Assembly: GCF_022695595.1 (NCBI RefSeq)
Contig: NZ_CP074380.1
Coordinates: forward strand, 1,977,501-2,041,500
Length of the DNA stretch: 64,000 bases
Reading direction: 5' to 3'
Source of the DNA: Streptomyces sp. MST-110588
Lineage (GTDB): Bacteria; Actinomycetota; Actinomycetes; Streptomycetales; Streptomycetaceae
The notes beneath the pieces were generated by a model. That model did no database searches, was not told where the DNA came from, and saw only the letters and a program-made list of their open reading frames with translations. A program made the translations under genes and the position numbers. This document shows, in pieces, positions 28,063 to 37,133 of this stretch (positions within the stretch are counted from its first letter, which is position 1; the number at the start of each line of letters is the position of its first letter).

Positions 28063-29414
28063 TCACTGCCCCGGAGGCTGCGTCGGCGGCGCCGGCGGGT
28101 AGGCGCCCGGCGAACCCGCCTGCTGCTGATACGGGTTGGGCTGCTGCGGCGCGTACCCGGAAGGCCCGCCATAGCCGCCACCGTAACCACCCCCGTAACC
28201 ACCGGGGCCGCCCGGGCCACCGGCCGGCGGTCCGTTACGCCGCTTCTTCCCCCGCACGACAAGGATGACGACGACCGCCACCACTACCAACACGGCAGCA
28301 GCGATCCCGATGATGACGCCGGTGCTCAGCCCACCGCTCTTCTCCTCCGCGGCCTGCTGCCCGTTCTTACCCGGCGACTTGGAGTTGTCCCCACCCGAAC
28401 CGGCCGACTCCCCGCCCGCAGACGAAGCCTGAGCCTTCGGCATCTTGAGCGGCCCGTTCTTCGGCCCGGCCGGAATATCCCGCTTCAACGCTGCCAGCGG
28501 CTGGATGAACCCATAGCCGTACTTCTGGTCGGGAAGCGACAGCCCTTTGGCGGACGCCGGGAGGCCGGCGGATTTGGCGAGTCGATTGACCAACTGACCG
28601 ACAGTCAGGTCCGGGTACTTCTCACGCAGGAGAGCCGCAGCCCCAGATACATATGCGGTGGCTTCAGAGGTACCCGTACCTTTTCGGTAGGGTGACGTAG
28701 TTCCGGTAGTGACGATTCCGACCGCCGGCGCGGACAGCAAGACGGAGGGGCCGTAGTTGGAGCCAGACCAGATGACACCGGAATTCGCGACTCCACCGAC
28801 GCCCACCACCCCGGGTAACTGGCGGGGTACTCCTGCGCCTCAGGCCCTTTCCCATCATTCCCGGAAGCCGCCACTACCAGCACGTTCTTCTTCAAAGCAT
28901 ATGCCACTGCCTCGCGTGCAGCATCATTACTGTCGGGCGTGCCCTGCGAAATGTTGATCACCGAGGCGCCACGGTCGACGGCATACCGAATCGACGCCGC
29001 TAGGCCATCTTTTCCTCCATCATCACGAATGGCCAAGATCTTGGCATCGGGGGCCAGCCCCTTAACTCCGTCTGAACCACCCGCACCATGACCATGCCCT
29101 GCAATAATGCCAGCCATCTCAGTACCATGGCTTTCCCCGGGGCCCGGGCGCGCAATTCCCCCCTTGATGAAGTCTTTCCCCTCGATCACGTTGCCGCGAA
29201 GGTCTTGGTGTTGGGAATCGACTCCATCATCGATGACAGCGACGGTGATCCCCTTACCTGTCGCGATCTTCCAAATATCCTCTGCCTTGAACGCCTTGAG
29301 TGGCCACTGGCCGTCTCTGACCTGATCTGCCGAAGCAACCGGCGCGGTGCCGAAGAGCAGTGCTCCCGCCACAACCGCGCCGCCCACTGCACGCAGCGTC
29401 CGCGTGAAGCTCAT
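28063..29414 (-). CDS. Second mycosin-like subtilisin protease (MycP), one apparent frameshift
   Basis: Restored length is 450 residues: signal peptide (MSFTRTLRAVGG ... APVASA), S8 catalytic domain with Asp62 (VAVIDDGVD), His96 (ESHGTEMAG), an oxyanion-region AASGNDG, and Ser250 (GTGTSEATAY), then a C-terminal membrane anchor near 375-395 and a Gly/Pro/Tyr-rich cytoplasmic tail. The frame breaks at the C-run 28809-28812 (after YPASYPG, about residue 202); one extra base joins VVGVGGVANS. ATG 29414 follows AGAGAGG. The coding DNA is noticeably AT-richer (52-62% GC in lines I counted) than the 70%+ around it. It is paired with the EspB-like gene at 29,504. Confidence 0.85.
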
Positions 29415-29503
29415 GCCGTACACCTCTCTGCAACAGGACGGGGCCCACGGCCCGAAGACCGCGGGCCCCGTCTCGATCCGCCGATTACTTGGCTGACTGG
29501 TCC

Positions 29504-31033
29504 CTACTCGATGACCCGAGGGGCCACATTACGCTGCGGCGTCCAGGTCTCCTCGTCTTCCACAAGGTAGTCGGGACGCTCGCCGTTCGGCCCCTTCTCC
29601 TTGCCCTTACCGCCGTGTGCTCCAGGTGCACCGGGCATGCCGGCCGGGCGACGGTTGCCCCCGGCGGTGCCGGCCTGCGCTCCACCACGGCTGCGGTGCA
29701 GACCGGAACCGCCCTGCGCCCCGCCACCGGTCTTGCCGCCGGACGTACCGACAACGCCGCCCTTCTGGCGAGCCAGCGCGCCACCGCGACCGGCCGCGCC
29801 CTTGGCACCTGCTCCTCGGCCGGCACCGGCGCCGCCGCCCATACCGGGGGCACCGGGACGTCCGCCTGGCGAGCTGCCGCCCGGACCACCACCCGGTACG
29901 CCCTTGCCGCCAGGCGTCCCATTGGGCATACGCGTGCCCGGGATGGTTCCGCGGTTCTTGGGACCGCTGTTCAAGGGGCCGGGAAGGCCGCCCGGACCGT
30001 GCGGAAGCCCGGCGCCGGACGGGAAACGACCATCCCCGCCACCGCCACCACCGGGCAGCCCAGGGCCGTGCGGCAGCGTACCCGGGCCTTTGGGACCTAC
30101 CTTGCTCGGATCGAAGTGGTCCAGGCCAGTGTCGACCTTGGGCGGCGTCCACTTGCTCCCAGGCGTTGGGTGCGTCGAACCGATACCGCCGCTGATGCCC
30201 GGAGTCTTGGGCATCTTGGGTGTCTGAAGACCACCGGAGGAGAAGCCCGGACCCTTGCCCATGGGCTTGAGAGAGGGCCCACCTCCCGGCTTCGGGCTTC
30301 CCGAACCACCAGGCATCGGGAGGTGCACGGACGGCGGCGGGGTGCCACCGGGAGACCCCGGGTACTCGTCGCTATCGCCGTGCGGCTTCATGCGACGATT
30401 CCACGACCCCATCGCCTTAGCCTGGCTCGCGTAAGCCGCCCCAAGCTGCTCCATCTTCACAGCCATGCGGAGCTGCTGTTCTTTACCCGCCGACAGGCTG
30501 TCGGCGTTCCTGTCCAGCGCGTCCTGGGTCGACAGGTTCTTGTTCTTCAGGTCGTCCTTGAGCCCCGAGTCATCGCGGTCGAAGCCGTCCTGAAGGGAAT
30601 TGATGAAGCTGTTCGCATCGCTCGGCTTTTCCATCGACTCGATGTCAGGCTTCAGCTGTTCGAGGACGGTCGCCGCGTTGCCCATCGCCTGTGAGGTGTA
30701 ATCCGCGTAGGACGCGCCGTCGAAGATCTTCTTGCTGATCTTGTCGGCCTCGGCCTTGAACTTCTGGGCGGCCTCGCCCTCCCAGTGCTCCATCACCGCC
30801 TTCACGGCGGCGTCGAAGGCGCCCTTGATGCCGCCGCCGCTGCCGCCCACGAGCTGGGTGTGGACGTCCTTCCAGCCGCGCGAGACGTTGTGCACCTCGC
30901 TGGGGTTGGCGGCCTTCACCATTTCCTTCATGGTGTCCATGTCCATCTCGGCGAAGTTCGTTTCGTGCTTCGCGTTGTAGCACATGGTCGCCGGCATGAA
31001 CTCGTACTCGTACTCGCTCTTACCTGTTGTCAT
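29504..31033 (-). CDS. EspB/PPE-like ESX substrate: WXG100 domain plus Gly/Pro-rich tail
   Basis: A 509-residue protein. The first 230 residues are helical with the WXG turn HWEGEAAQKF (Trp84-Glu-Gly86); after that comes a 250-residue Gly/Pro/Ala-rich low-complexity tail, ending in a compact acidic element (DYLVEDEETWTPQRN). The overall plan of a helical ESX domain plus disordered tail cleaved or displayed outside resembles EspB of mycobacterial ESX-1. It lies between the two mycosin genes, either of which could process it. ATG start at 31033. Confidence 0.78.
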   Translation of the reverse strand: MTTGKSEYEYEFMPATMCYNAKHETNFAEMDMDTMKEMVKAANPSEVHNVSRGWKDVHTQLVGGSGGGIKGAFDAAVKAVMEHWEGEAAQKFKAEADKISKKIFDGASYADYTSQAMGNAATVLEQLKPDIESMEKPSDANSFINSLQDGFDRDDSGLKDDLKNKNLSTQDALDRNADSLSAGKEQQLRMAVKMEQLGAAYASQAKAMGSWNRRMKPHGDSDEYPGSPGGTPPPSVHLPMPGGSGSPKPGGGPSLKPMGKGPGFSSGGLQTPKMPKTPGISGGIGSTHPTPGSKWTPPKVDTGLDHFDPSKVGPKGPGTLPHGPGLPGGGGGGDGRFPSGAGLPHGPGGLPGPLNSGPKNRGTIPGTRMPNGTPGGKGVPGGGPGGSSPGGRPGAPGMGGGAGAGRGAGAKGAAGRGGALARQKGGVVGTSGGKTGGGAQGGSGLHRSRGGAQAGTAGGNRRPAGMPGAPGAHGGKGKEKGPNGERPDYLVEDEETWTPQRNVAPRVIE

Positions 31034-31093
31034 GAGCGATGTCCCCCTGTTCCACTCTTCACGCTGACCTCAGCCCCGCTCGTCACCACTGCC

Positions 31094-31423
31094 TCACTGA
31101 CCGGACATGCTCGTGGTGACATCGGCTTCCTGGTTCTGGTAATGCCCGTGCGCCTTCTTCGTCTTGTTGCCGAACTTGTCCATCACCTCGTGAAGGTGCT
31201 GGACGATCTCCTCGATGTGCTGCTTCATGACCTCGTGCGCCTTGGTCAACTTACGAGCCTCGAGGAAGGTGGCGCCAGGCGCGTCCGCCCCAAGGGCGTT
31301 GGGGGACAGCGACGTCTTGTACCTGGTGTCCGCGTGCGCGTTGCCAAGGTCTTTCAGGACGCTGTTGAGCTTCTTGACCGTCTCGTCAAGGGCGCTCAGA
31401 TCCACCCGATACTGATCAGCCAT
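31094..31423 (-). CDS. Small ESX partner protein (WXG100/EspC-like)
   Basis: A 109-residue helical protein (VDLSALDETVKKLNSVLKDL ... HIEEIVQHLHEVMDKFG) without a WXG turn, ending with the export-type signal YQNQE (Tyr95-Glu99). Its ATG lies one base past the stop of the upstream mycosin gene, and the EspB-like substrate follows after 60 bases, so it is probably the helical partner for that substrate. Confidence 0.78.
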   Translation of the reverse strand: MADQYRVDLSALDETVKKLNSVLKDLGNAHADTRYKTSLSPNALGADAPGATFLEARKLTKAHEVMKQHIEEIVQHLHEVMDKFGNKTKKAHGHYQNQEADVTTSMSGQ

Positions 31424-31424
31424 G

Positions 31425-32708
31425 CTAGGCCTCCCCGTGTGTGCTGAAACCGGTCTTGCGCCGCCAGTCGCGCAGGGCGATGGCGGTGCCGACGACCGTG
31501 GCGACGGCTAGGGCGCCGCCACCGATGATGTAGATGGCGATGCGGGCACGGCGTTCCTCGGGGCTTTCACCCAAAGTGAGGACGGCCGGCTGGATGTTGG
31601 CGCCGGTGTTCGCGGCCGAGCTGGCGTCGGAGTCCGGCGTGGGTGCGGCGGTGGGCTTGGTGTTGTCGTTGAGGGCCGCTACGGGGTCCACCACGCCCCA
31701 GCCGATGTTGTGGTCGCGGTCCTTGCGTACGCGCTCCGCGGTCTTCTCCAGATGCCAGATGACTTCGCGGGGCTTCCACTTGTCGTGCTCGGCCTTGTGC
31801 TTGCCGATGAGGAGGGCCGCGGCTCCCGCGGCGTAGGGGGCGGCGAAGCTGGTGCCCTGGTCGACGCAGTTGCCGCCGTTGGGGACCGTGGAGACCATGT
31901 CGACGCCGGGGGCGGCGATGTCGACGAAGTCGCCGGCCTGGGAGAAGGGGGCGCGTTCGTTGTTGCGGTCGGAGGCGGCGACCGCCATGACGTTGGAGTT
32001 CTTGAAGGCGGCGGGGTACATGTTCTGCTCTTCGCCGCTCGCGCCGCCGTTGCCCGCGGAGGCGACGATCAGGACGTTCTTCTCCTCGGCGTAGTCGACC
32101 GCGCTCTGGAGGGTCTTCAGGAGCACCGGGTTGGCGTTGGTGCCCTGGGAGATGTTGATGATGTCGGCCCCGGCGCCCACCGCGTCCTTGATGGCCGTGG
32201 CGAGGGTGTCGGCGGTGCCGCCCTTCTCCTTGTCCGTCTGCTGGAAGGGCAGGATGGTCGCCTTGGGCGCGATGCCGATGAAGCCGGAGCCGGCCTTGGG
32301 GCGGGCGGCGATGATGCCGGCGACCTTGGTGCCGTGGCCGACCTGGTCGTCGGTCGCCTTGGCCGCCGTCTTCTTGTCCGCGCTCTTGACGTAGCTCTTG
32401 CCCTCGGAGCCGAGGGCCGGGCGGATCTGTTCGTTGCCCGCGTCGACGCCGGTGTCGATGACGGCGACCTTGACGCCGCTTCCCGCGCCGTACGCCCACA
32501 TCTGCCGGGTCAGGAGGCGCTGCAGCGACCAGGGGGTCTCTTTGATGTCGTCGGTGCCGAAGGTGCACTGGCCGTTGTTCAGGGGCACGTTCGTGTCCGC
32601 GGCGGCCGGCGCGGCGCAGGACAGGCCGACGGCGCACGTCGCCGCTGCCAGGGCGGTCGCCGTACGCAGGCGGGGCCCGGCTCGATGGCTCAGGGCGCGA
32701 GATCCCAC
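31425..32708 (-). CDS. mycP: Mycosin (MycP), ESX-associated subtilisin protease
   Basis: A membrane-anchored S8 serine protease that belongs to the ESX complex and trims secreted substrates. From GTG 32708 (GGAGAG 7 bases upstream) it is 427 residues: signal peptide to about residue 38 (CAAPAAA), Asp85 (VAVIDTGVD), His125 (VGHGTKVAG), Asn220 (ASAGNGG), Ser287 (GTSFAAPYAAGAAAL), and a C-terminal membrane helix at about 400-424 with a short basic tail. The longer open frame upstream is proline-rich and unlikely to be translated. It follows esxBA and is intact, unlike the second mycosin. The gene symbol is by family, not by orthology to a named gene. Confidence 0.93.
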   Translation of the reverse strand: MGSRALSHRAGPRLRTATALAAATCAVGLSCAAPAAADTNVPLNNGQCTFGTDDIKETPWSLQRLLTRQMWAYGAGSGVKVAVIDTGVDAGNEQIRPALGSEGKSYVKSADKKTAAKATDDQVGHGTKVAGIIAARPKAGSGFIGIAPKATILPFQQTDKEKGGTADTLATAIKDAVGAGADIINISQGTNANPVLLKTLQSAVDYAEEKNVLIVASAGNGGASGEEQNMYPAAFKNSNVMAVAASDRNNERAPFSQAGDFVDIAAPGVDMVSTVPNGGNCVDQGTSFAAPYAAGAAALLIGKHKAEHDKWKPREVIWHLEKTAERVRKDRDHNIGWGVVDPVAALNDNTKPTAAPTPDSDASSAANTGANIQPAVLTLGESPEERRARIAIYIIGGGALAVATVVGTAIALRDWRRKTGFSTHGEA

Positions 32709-32786
32709 GGGGTGTCTCTCCAGGAGGGGGCGGGAGGGAGTGGAGGGAGGAGGAAGGGAGGGCGGCGGGCGGATGGGGTGTGGACG

Positions 32787-32829
32787 GAATGAGGGCGAGC
32801 GCACTGATGCAGCGCGCTCGCCCTCATTC
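32787..32829 (-). terminator. Hairpin after esxA
   Basis: gaatgagggcgagcgc (32787-32802) pairs perfectly with 32814-32829 (16 bp, 11-nt loop), 59 bases after the esxA stop. It probably separates abundant esxBA message from the mycosin gene; there is no U-run, so partial readthrough is possible. Confidence 0.75.
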
Positions 32830-32887
32830 ACCACTGTGCGAGCCTTCGGGGCTGCTCAGCCGTTGTACGTCCGTCTGTGGCCGACGG

Positions 32888-33181
32888 TCAGCCGGCCCAG
32901 ATACCGGCGTTCTTCTGCTCGGTGCTCTGGTAGTTCTGCGCCGCGGTGTCCAGCGCCTTGGCGATGGCCTCCAGGGTGGAGTGGAGCGACGCGGCGCGCT
33001 GGTCCCACTCGCGCTGGCGGGCCTGGTAGCCCTCCTGCGCGGCACCTTCCCAGCTTGCGGCGATCTTCTTGACGCCGGACTCCAGGTCGTCGAGCTGGGA
33101 GCGGATGTTGTTGGCCGTTCCGCGAACGTCAGAAGCGGCCTGCGAGATCGTCGAGAAATTGACGAGGATCTGGCCGGACAT
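32888..33181 (-). CDS. esxA: EsxA (ESAT-6-type WXG100 secreted protein)
   Basis: A 97-residue WXG100 protein: helix-turn-helix with SWEGAAQEGY (Trp44-Glu-Gly46), a C-terminal YQSTE signal (Tyr84-Glu88), and an ending NAGIWAG like the Gly-Met-Phe-Ala end of ESAT-6. Following ESAT-6/CFP-10 similarity I assign it as EsxA. It is secreted as a heterodimer with EsxB by the ESX system; in S. coelicolor the pair affects sporulation. It lies 137 bases downstream of esxB. Confidence 0.92.
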   Translation of the reverse strand: MSGQILVNFSTISQAASDVRGTANNIRSQLDDLESGVKKIAASWEGAAQEGYQARQREWDQRAASLHSTLEAIAKALDTAAQNYQSTEQKNAGIWAG

Positions 33182-33318
33182 GGTGTCTCCTCGGGGAGTT
33201 GATGAGGTCGGGTCGATTCACGTGCCGTGGCGGGCCACCGGGCGGACCGGTGTGCCTTTGCCGGCCGGTGGGCCGGCGCCACGGCGGGCCTGCGCGTCGC
33301 GCGGTGCGACGCCGGCCA

Positions 33319-33642
33319 TCATCCGAACGGCGAGGCCGAAGCGGAGACGTGGGACATCGACTGCGCCTGCTCCTCTTCGGAGGCCACGTAGTTCTTCGTG
33401 GTCGCGTCGATCGCTTCCTTGATCTCGTTCAGAAGCTGGTTGAGGCGGTTGGCGTCGTCGTTCACCTGGCTCTGGAGCTGGTGGTAGGAGCTGGCCGCAG
33501 CACCCTTCCACCCCGAGGTGATGGAGTCGACAACCGTCTTCAGGCGCGCGATCTCACCCTGGATCGACTGGTTGACCGAGGAGATACGGCCGCTGAACGC
33601 GACCATCTCCTCCTCGGTGGTTGTGAACTGCTGACCAGCCAT
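33319..33642 (-). CDS. esxB: EsxB (CFP-10-type WXG100 secreted protein)
   Basis: A 107-residue WXG100 protein with the turn GWKGAAASSY (Trp45-Lys-Gly47) and the C-terminal export signal YVASE (Tyr85-Glu89) followed by EEQAQSMS, closely paralleling the CFP-10 tail that EccC binds. First gene of the esxBA unit, directly behind a good candidate promoter with two dyads (33735-33795). eccB lies upstream on the same strand. Confidence 0.92.
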   Translation of the reverse strand: MAGQQFTTTEEEMVAFSGRISSVNQSIQGEIARLKTVVDSITSGWKGAAASSYHQLQSQVNDDANRLNQLLNEIKEAIDATTKNYVASEEEQAQSMSHVSASASPFG

Positions 33643-33734
33643 AAGTCAACGTCCCCCATGAGACTCGTACGTTGTTCCGTGTGCTGCCGGTGACGGCGGT
33701 ACACGGCCGGCATCTCCTGTTGACGCCTTCCGCC

Positions 33735-33795
33735 ACTTTAGCCACTCCATACGTCTGTTCCCAACAGGGGGCGGGAGCTTGTGACGGGATCACAA
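33735..33795 (-). promoter_or_regulatory. esxBA promoter with two dyads
   Basis: Read on the minus strand: TTGGGA (33764-33759), an 18-base spacer, and TAAAGT (33740-33735), about 95 bases before the esxB start. The dyad ctgtt-ccc-aacag (33755-33767) covers the -35 box, and a second, ttgtga-cggga-tcacaa (33779-33795), lies 15 bases upstream of it. The arrangement suggests both a repressor-type and an activator-type site. The regulator is unknown. Confidence 0.6.
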
Positions 33796-33914
33796 CATTG
33801 CTTGTCACTTCCAACTGTCCGGAGCCGAAAGCCGGTTCGGCGGAAACGGACAGAAGCCTTTCTTTCGGTCACGATCGGCTGCCGGGGACGGCCCGGCAGC
33901 GCCCTGTGGAAGGC

Positions 33915-35564
33915 TCAGGAACTCTGCGGCTTCTTGGCGCTGCTGACATCCAGTACGGGCCCCTCGGAGAGCAACTGCGACCACGCCTTGTCGACCGTCG
34001 GCGGGCGCACGTTCTCGTATCCGAGGTGCAATTTCGACTGGTCCTGCTCCTTCTCGGCGTTGCCGGCCTTGTCGGCGCTGTCGTTGTTACGGGGCACCGA
34101 GTAACGCAGCCCCGTGTCCGTGACCAGGAACAGCGATCCGCTGTCGGCATTGGCGGTCACCTGCTGGTAGAGCAGTCCGCTGCCGGGCGTGACGTAGGAG
34201 GTGGCGCCGGGGGCGATGGGGGCGGGGTAGTCCTTGCCGACCCAGGTCGCCATGTCCGGTACGGCCTTGTTGAACCCGAGCGCCTTGCCGGCGCCGTTGG
34301 CGTACTCCGTGCTGGTGCCCTTGTAGACGCTGCAGGTGACGTCCGCGCGGTTCTGCGAGCCGAGGCCGGTCCCGGCCCCGCCCGGGGCCGCGGCGGCGTT
34401 GGCCATGGAGACCACTTCGCTGGGCCAGGGCAGCGCCGCGCCCGTACGCGGGTCGGCGCCCATGAACTGGACCGGCTGTTCCTTCTCGTCGGTCTTGGGG
34501 GTGATGCTGGAGGCGGAGACGGAGATGGCCTCCATCTTGCGGTCGCTCTTCTGGACCGCCTGGGCGTTGGGGCCCTCCAGCAGGAGCTTGGCGATGAAGT
34601 TGGACACCTTCTCCAGGCCGTCCTTGAGGACGACGTACTTCTGCTGGGAGTCGCTGGTCTGAAGGATGCTGCCGATGGTGTTGTGACCGGCCGGAACGCC
34701 CTTGGCGGTGCTGGGTTTGCCCGCGTCGGGGACGGCGGGCAGGCCGATGGGCACCGGGCTCTTGATGAGGGTGTTCATCCACTCCGCCGAGACCTGCTGG
34801 GGCTGGGCGTCGCCGAAGATGATGCGGCGCAGCAGGGCGTTGGCCGCCTCCTTGTTGCCGCCGGACAGCGGGATCTTTCCGCCCATGGTCGCGTCGAAGG
34901 TGAAGGCCACGCCGTTCTGGTCCACCAGGTACTTGACGCCCTTCGGGTCCTGCACGTACAGCGCCTGGTGGAGGTCGAGCCTGCCGTTGCCCTCGACCCG
35001 CTTCTTGTCCTTGCCGCCGAGTACGAAGACGGCCTGCTGGGCCTTGCTGTTCTCGCCGCTGCCCGGCCGTACGCACACCGCCCAGACCTTCGGCGCCTCC
35101 GCCTCCTTCGCGGACGGCAGCCGGTCGGGGGCGTAGGGAATTCCGATCGCGGGGCCGTGCGGAATTTTTCCGTCCAGCTCGGATTCCTTGACCTTGACGA
35201 CCTTGAACTTCTTGGGGTCCAGCAGGAGTTTGGCCGAGGCCAGATTCAGGATGGGGTGCAGCAGTTTTTGATTCTTGCCGTTTTCGTCCTTGCTGTTGAG
35301 GACGACATAACGGGTGGTGGATTCATCGCCGACGATGACGTTCTGCGCCGGGGTGTCCCAGCCTTTGGGAGCGACCGGCTTGAGAATTCCGCAGGCCCCG
35401 AACCCCACCAGGACGACCGCACCCAGCACGATGCTCGGCAGCACCGACCGCAGCGGTCGCGGCGCGCTCTCGATCGAGCCGTTCGGCAGCGGCTTCAGAA
35501 ATGCGGCAGTCGTCCGCTTTCGCGCGAACGAATACGCATTCAGCTCGTCCCGACGTGATGCCAT
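33915..35564 (-). CDS. eccB: ESX/type VII secretion protein EccB
   Basis: EccB is the single-pass core subunit with a large extracytoplasmic domain. The 549 residues open with the family-typical MASRRDELNAYSFARKR, have one membrane helix at about 42-60 (SIVLGAVVLVGFGACGIL), and then the repeated beta domain outside the cell, with two cysteines (VWAVCVRP and ADVTCSVY) that may form a disulfide. ATG 35564 follows GGGGAGAG and beats the longer frame. It diverges from eccE across 186 bp and precedes esxBA. Confidence 0.93.
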   Translation of the reverse strand: MASRRDELNAYSFARKRTTAAFLKPLPNGSIESAPRPLRSVLPSIVLGAVVLVGFGACGILKPVAPKGWDTPAQNVIVGDESTTRYVVLNSKDENGKNQKLLHPILNLASAKLLLDPKKFKVVKVKESELDGKIPHGPAIGIPYAPDRLPSAKEAEAPKVWAVCVRPGSGENSKAQQAVFVLGGKDKKRVEGNGRLDLHQALYVQDPKGVKYLVDQNGVAFTFDATMGGKIPLSGGNKEAANALLRRIIFGDAQPQQVSAEWMNTLIKSPVPIGLPAVPDAGKPSTAKGVPAGHNTIGSILQTSDSQQKYVVLKDGLEKVSNFIAKLLLEGPNAQAVQKSDRKMEAISVSASSITPKTDEKEQPVQFMGADPRTGAALPWPSEVVSMANAAAAPGGAGTGLGSQNRADVTCSVYKGTSTEYANGAGKALGFNKAVPDMATWVGKDYPAPIAPGATSYVTPGSGLLYQQVTANADSGSLFLVTDTGLRYSVPRNNDSADKAGNAEKEQDQSKLHLGYENVRPPTVDKAWSQLLSEGPVLDVSSAKKPQSS

Positions 35565-35750
35565 TGTTGCTTTCTCTCCCCGCCTGTCGGATCCACCAAG
35601 GACCGCACCCGGCACTCGCGCCGCAGCGCCCTCTACTATGCCGTGTGTCGATCGACCCGTACGGTACGGGTGCCACCTTCCAGCGCACCAGTCTCATCGG
35701 CGGTCACCACGCCTAGAGGCCACACCACCAGTAGAGGAGCAGGCCGGGGG
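35565..35750. promoter_or_regulatory. Divergent eccB/eccE promoter region with dyad
   Basis: This region holds a perfect dyad cccgtac-g-gtacggg at 35656-35670 and a TACTAT element at 35634-35639. It must contain the promoters for both core-gene arms; the dyad, about midway, could regulate both. No confident -35 was found. Confidence 0.45.
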
Positions 35751-37133
35751 ATGTCCAGCGCCACCAGGGCTCGACGCCGCAATGGGCGGCAGCAGCAGCA
35801 ACAGCCTTACGCTCCGCCGCAGAACACGGGAAACGCGGGACAAAACGGTATGGCGCCCGGCGGTGCGGGCAATAGCGGCGGAGATCCGGCGAACCGGGCG
35901 GCCGGTCCGGTGGCGCCCCGGCTGCGGGCCCAGGCGGGAAGCATCGGCGGCGTACGCGTCCAGCAGCTCGCCATCATCGAACTCGCGGCGGCGCTGGTCC
36001 TGGTGGGCCTGGCGATCCGGAATCCCATCGCGCTGTCCGTCGCCGGCGTGGTGGCGGTCGTCCTGGTCGTCTTCGGGCTCGGCCGGCGCCGGCGGGTGCC
36101 GCTTCCCGAGTGGATCGCCACCGTCCGTGCGATGAAGAGCCGCACCAAGCGCAGTGCGTCGGCCGCCGGGACCAACGGGGTCGACCCGGCGTTCGCGCCG
36201 GTCGTGGAGTGCGACCCGGCGCTGCGCACGTATGAATACACCGACTCCGAGCAGCGGGCCGTCGGCTTCGTCGGAGACGGAACGTTTCTGACGGCCCTGG
36301 TGCAGATCGACGCCCGGGACGAGCCGCTGCGCCCGCAGCGCGGCCGGCACCCGCTGCCGCTGGACGCACTGCACGCCGCACTGGACATCGAGGACATCCA
36401 CCTCGAATCCGTCCAGTTCGTGCAGTACACCCAGCCCGCGCCGGCGCCGCACCTGCCCGAGCAGGCCATCGCGGCCCGTTCGTACGCCCCTCTCCAGGCA
36501 CAGACCCGCACCCCGGCCCTCCAGCTCACCTGGATCGCGCTCAAGCTCGACCCCGAACTGTGCGCCGAGGCCATCGAGGCACGCGGCGGCGGCATGGGCG
36601 GCGCCCAGCGGTCGCTGCTGCGCGCCGCCGACCAGCTCGTCAGCCGGCTCACCGCCCGCGGGCTGCGCGCCCGGGTGCTGGACGAGCGCGAAGTGGTGGC
36701 CGCGATCGGCACCGCGGTGTGCGTCAGTCCGCGCGCGGCCAACGGGGCGATGGGCCGGGACGGGCGGGCCGCCCGCCGTACCCAGGAGACGATCCGGGCC
36801 GTACGCTGCGACGACCGCTGGCACTCCACGTACTGGATCGGCCGCTGGCCCCAACTCGGCCAGGGCGGCACGCCGCTGTCCGGCATCGCCCAGCTCCTGA
36901 CCAGCACCCCGGCGATGGCCTCCACCTTCGCGCTGACCGCCTCGCACGGCGGCGGACGCGCCCCGGCGATCTCCGGTTACGTCCGGCTCTCCACCCGCAG
37001 CGAGAACGAACTGGACGCGGCGCAAGGGGAGTTGGAGCGCCGTTCCGGCTCCGTGAAGGTCGGGCTCGTACGACTGGACCGTGAGCAGTTGCCCGGCCTC
37101 CTGGCCACGCTCCCCCTCGGAGGTACCCGCTGA
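35751..37133 (+). CDS. eccE: ESX/type VII secretion protein EccE
   Basis: A 460-residue protein: a Gln/Gly-rich cytoplasmic N-terminus, two close membrane helices at about 62-80 and 82-102 (LAIIELAAALVLVGLAI ... AVVLVVFGLG), and a large C-terminal soluble domain, the EccE plan (peripheral subunit of the core complex). ATG 35751 follows a G-rich ribosome site; the upstream open frame is not protein-like. The stop overlaps the next ATG (TGATG, 37131-37135), so the following gene is translationally coupled. Confidence 0.87.
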   Translation: MSSATRARRRNGRQQQQQPYAPPQNTGNAGQNGMAPGGAGNSGGDPANRAAGPVAPRLRAQAGSIGGVRVQQLAIIELAAALVLVGLAIRNPIALSVAGVVAVVLVVFGLGRRRRVPLPEWIATVRAMKSRTKRSASAAGTNGVDPAFAPVVECDPALRTYEYTDSEQRAVGFVGDGTFLTALVQIDARDEPLRPQRGRHPLPLDALHAALDIEDIHLESVQFVQYTQPAPAPHLPEQAIAARSYAPLQAQTRTPALQLTWIALKLDPELCAEAIEARGGGMGGAQRSLLRAADQLVSRLTARGLRARVLDEREVVAAIGTAVCVSPRAANGAMGRDGRAARRTQETIRAVRCDDRWHSTYWIGRWPQLGQGGTPLSGIAQLLTSTPAMASTFALTASHGGGRAPAISGYVRLSTRSENELDAAQGELERRSGSVKVGLVRLDREQLPGLLATLPLGGTR

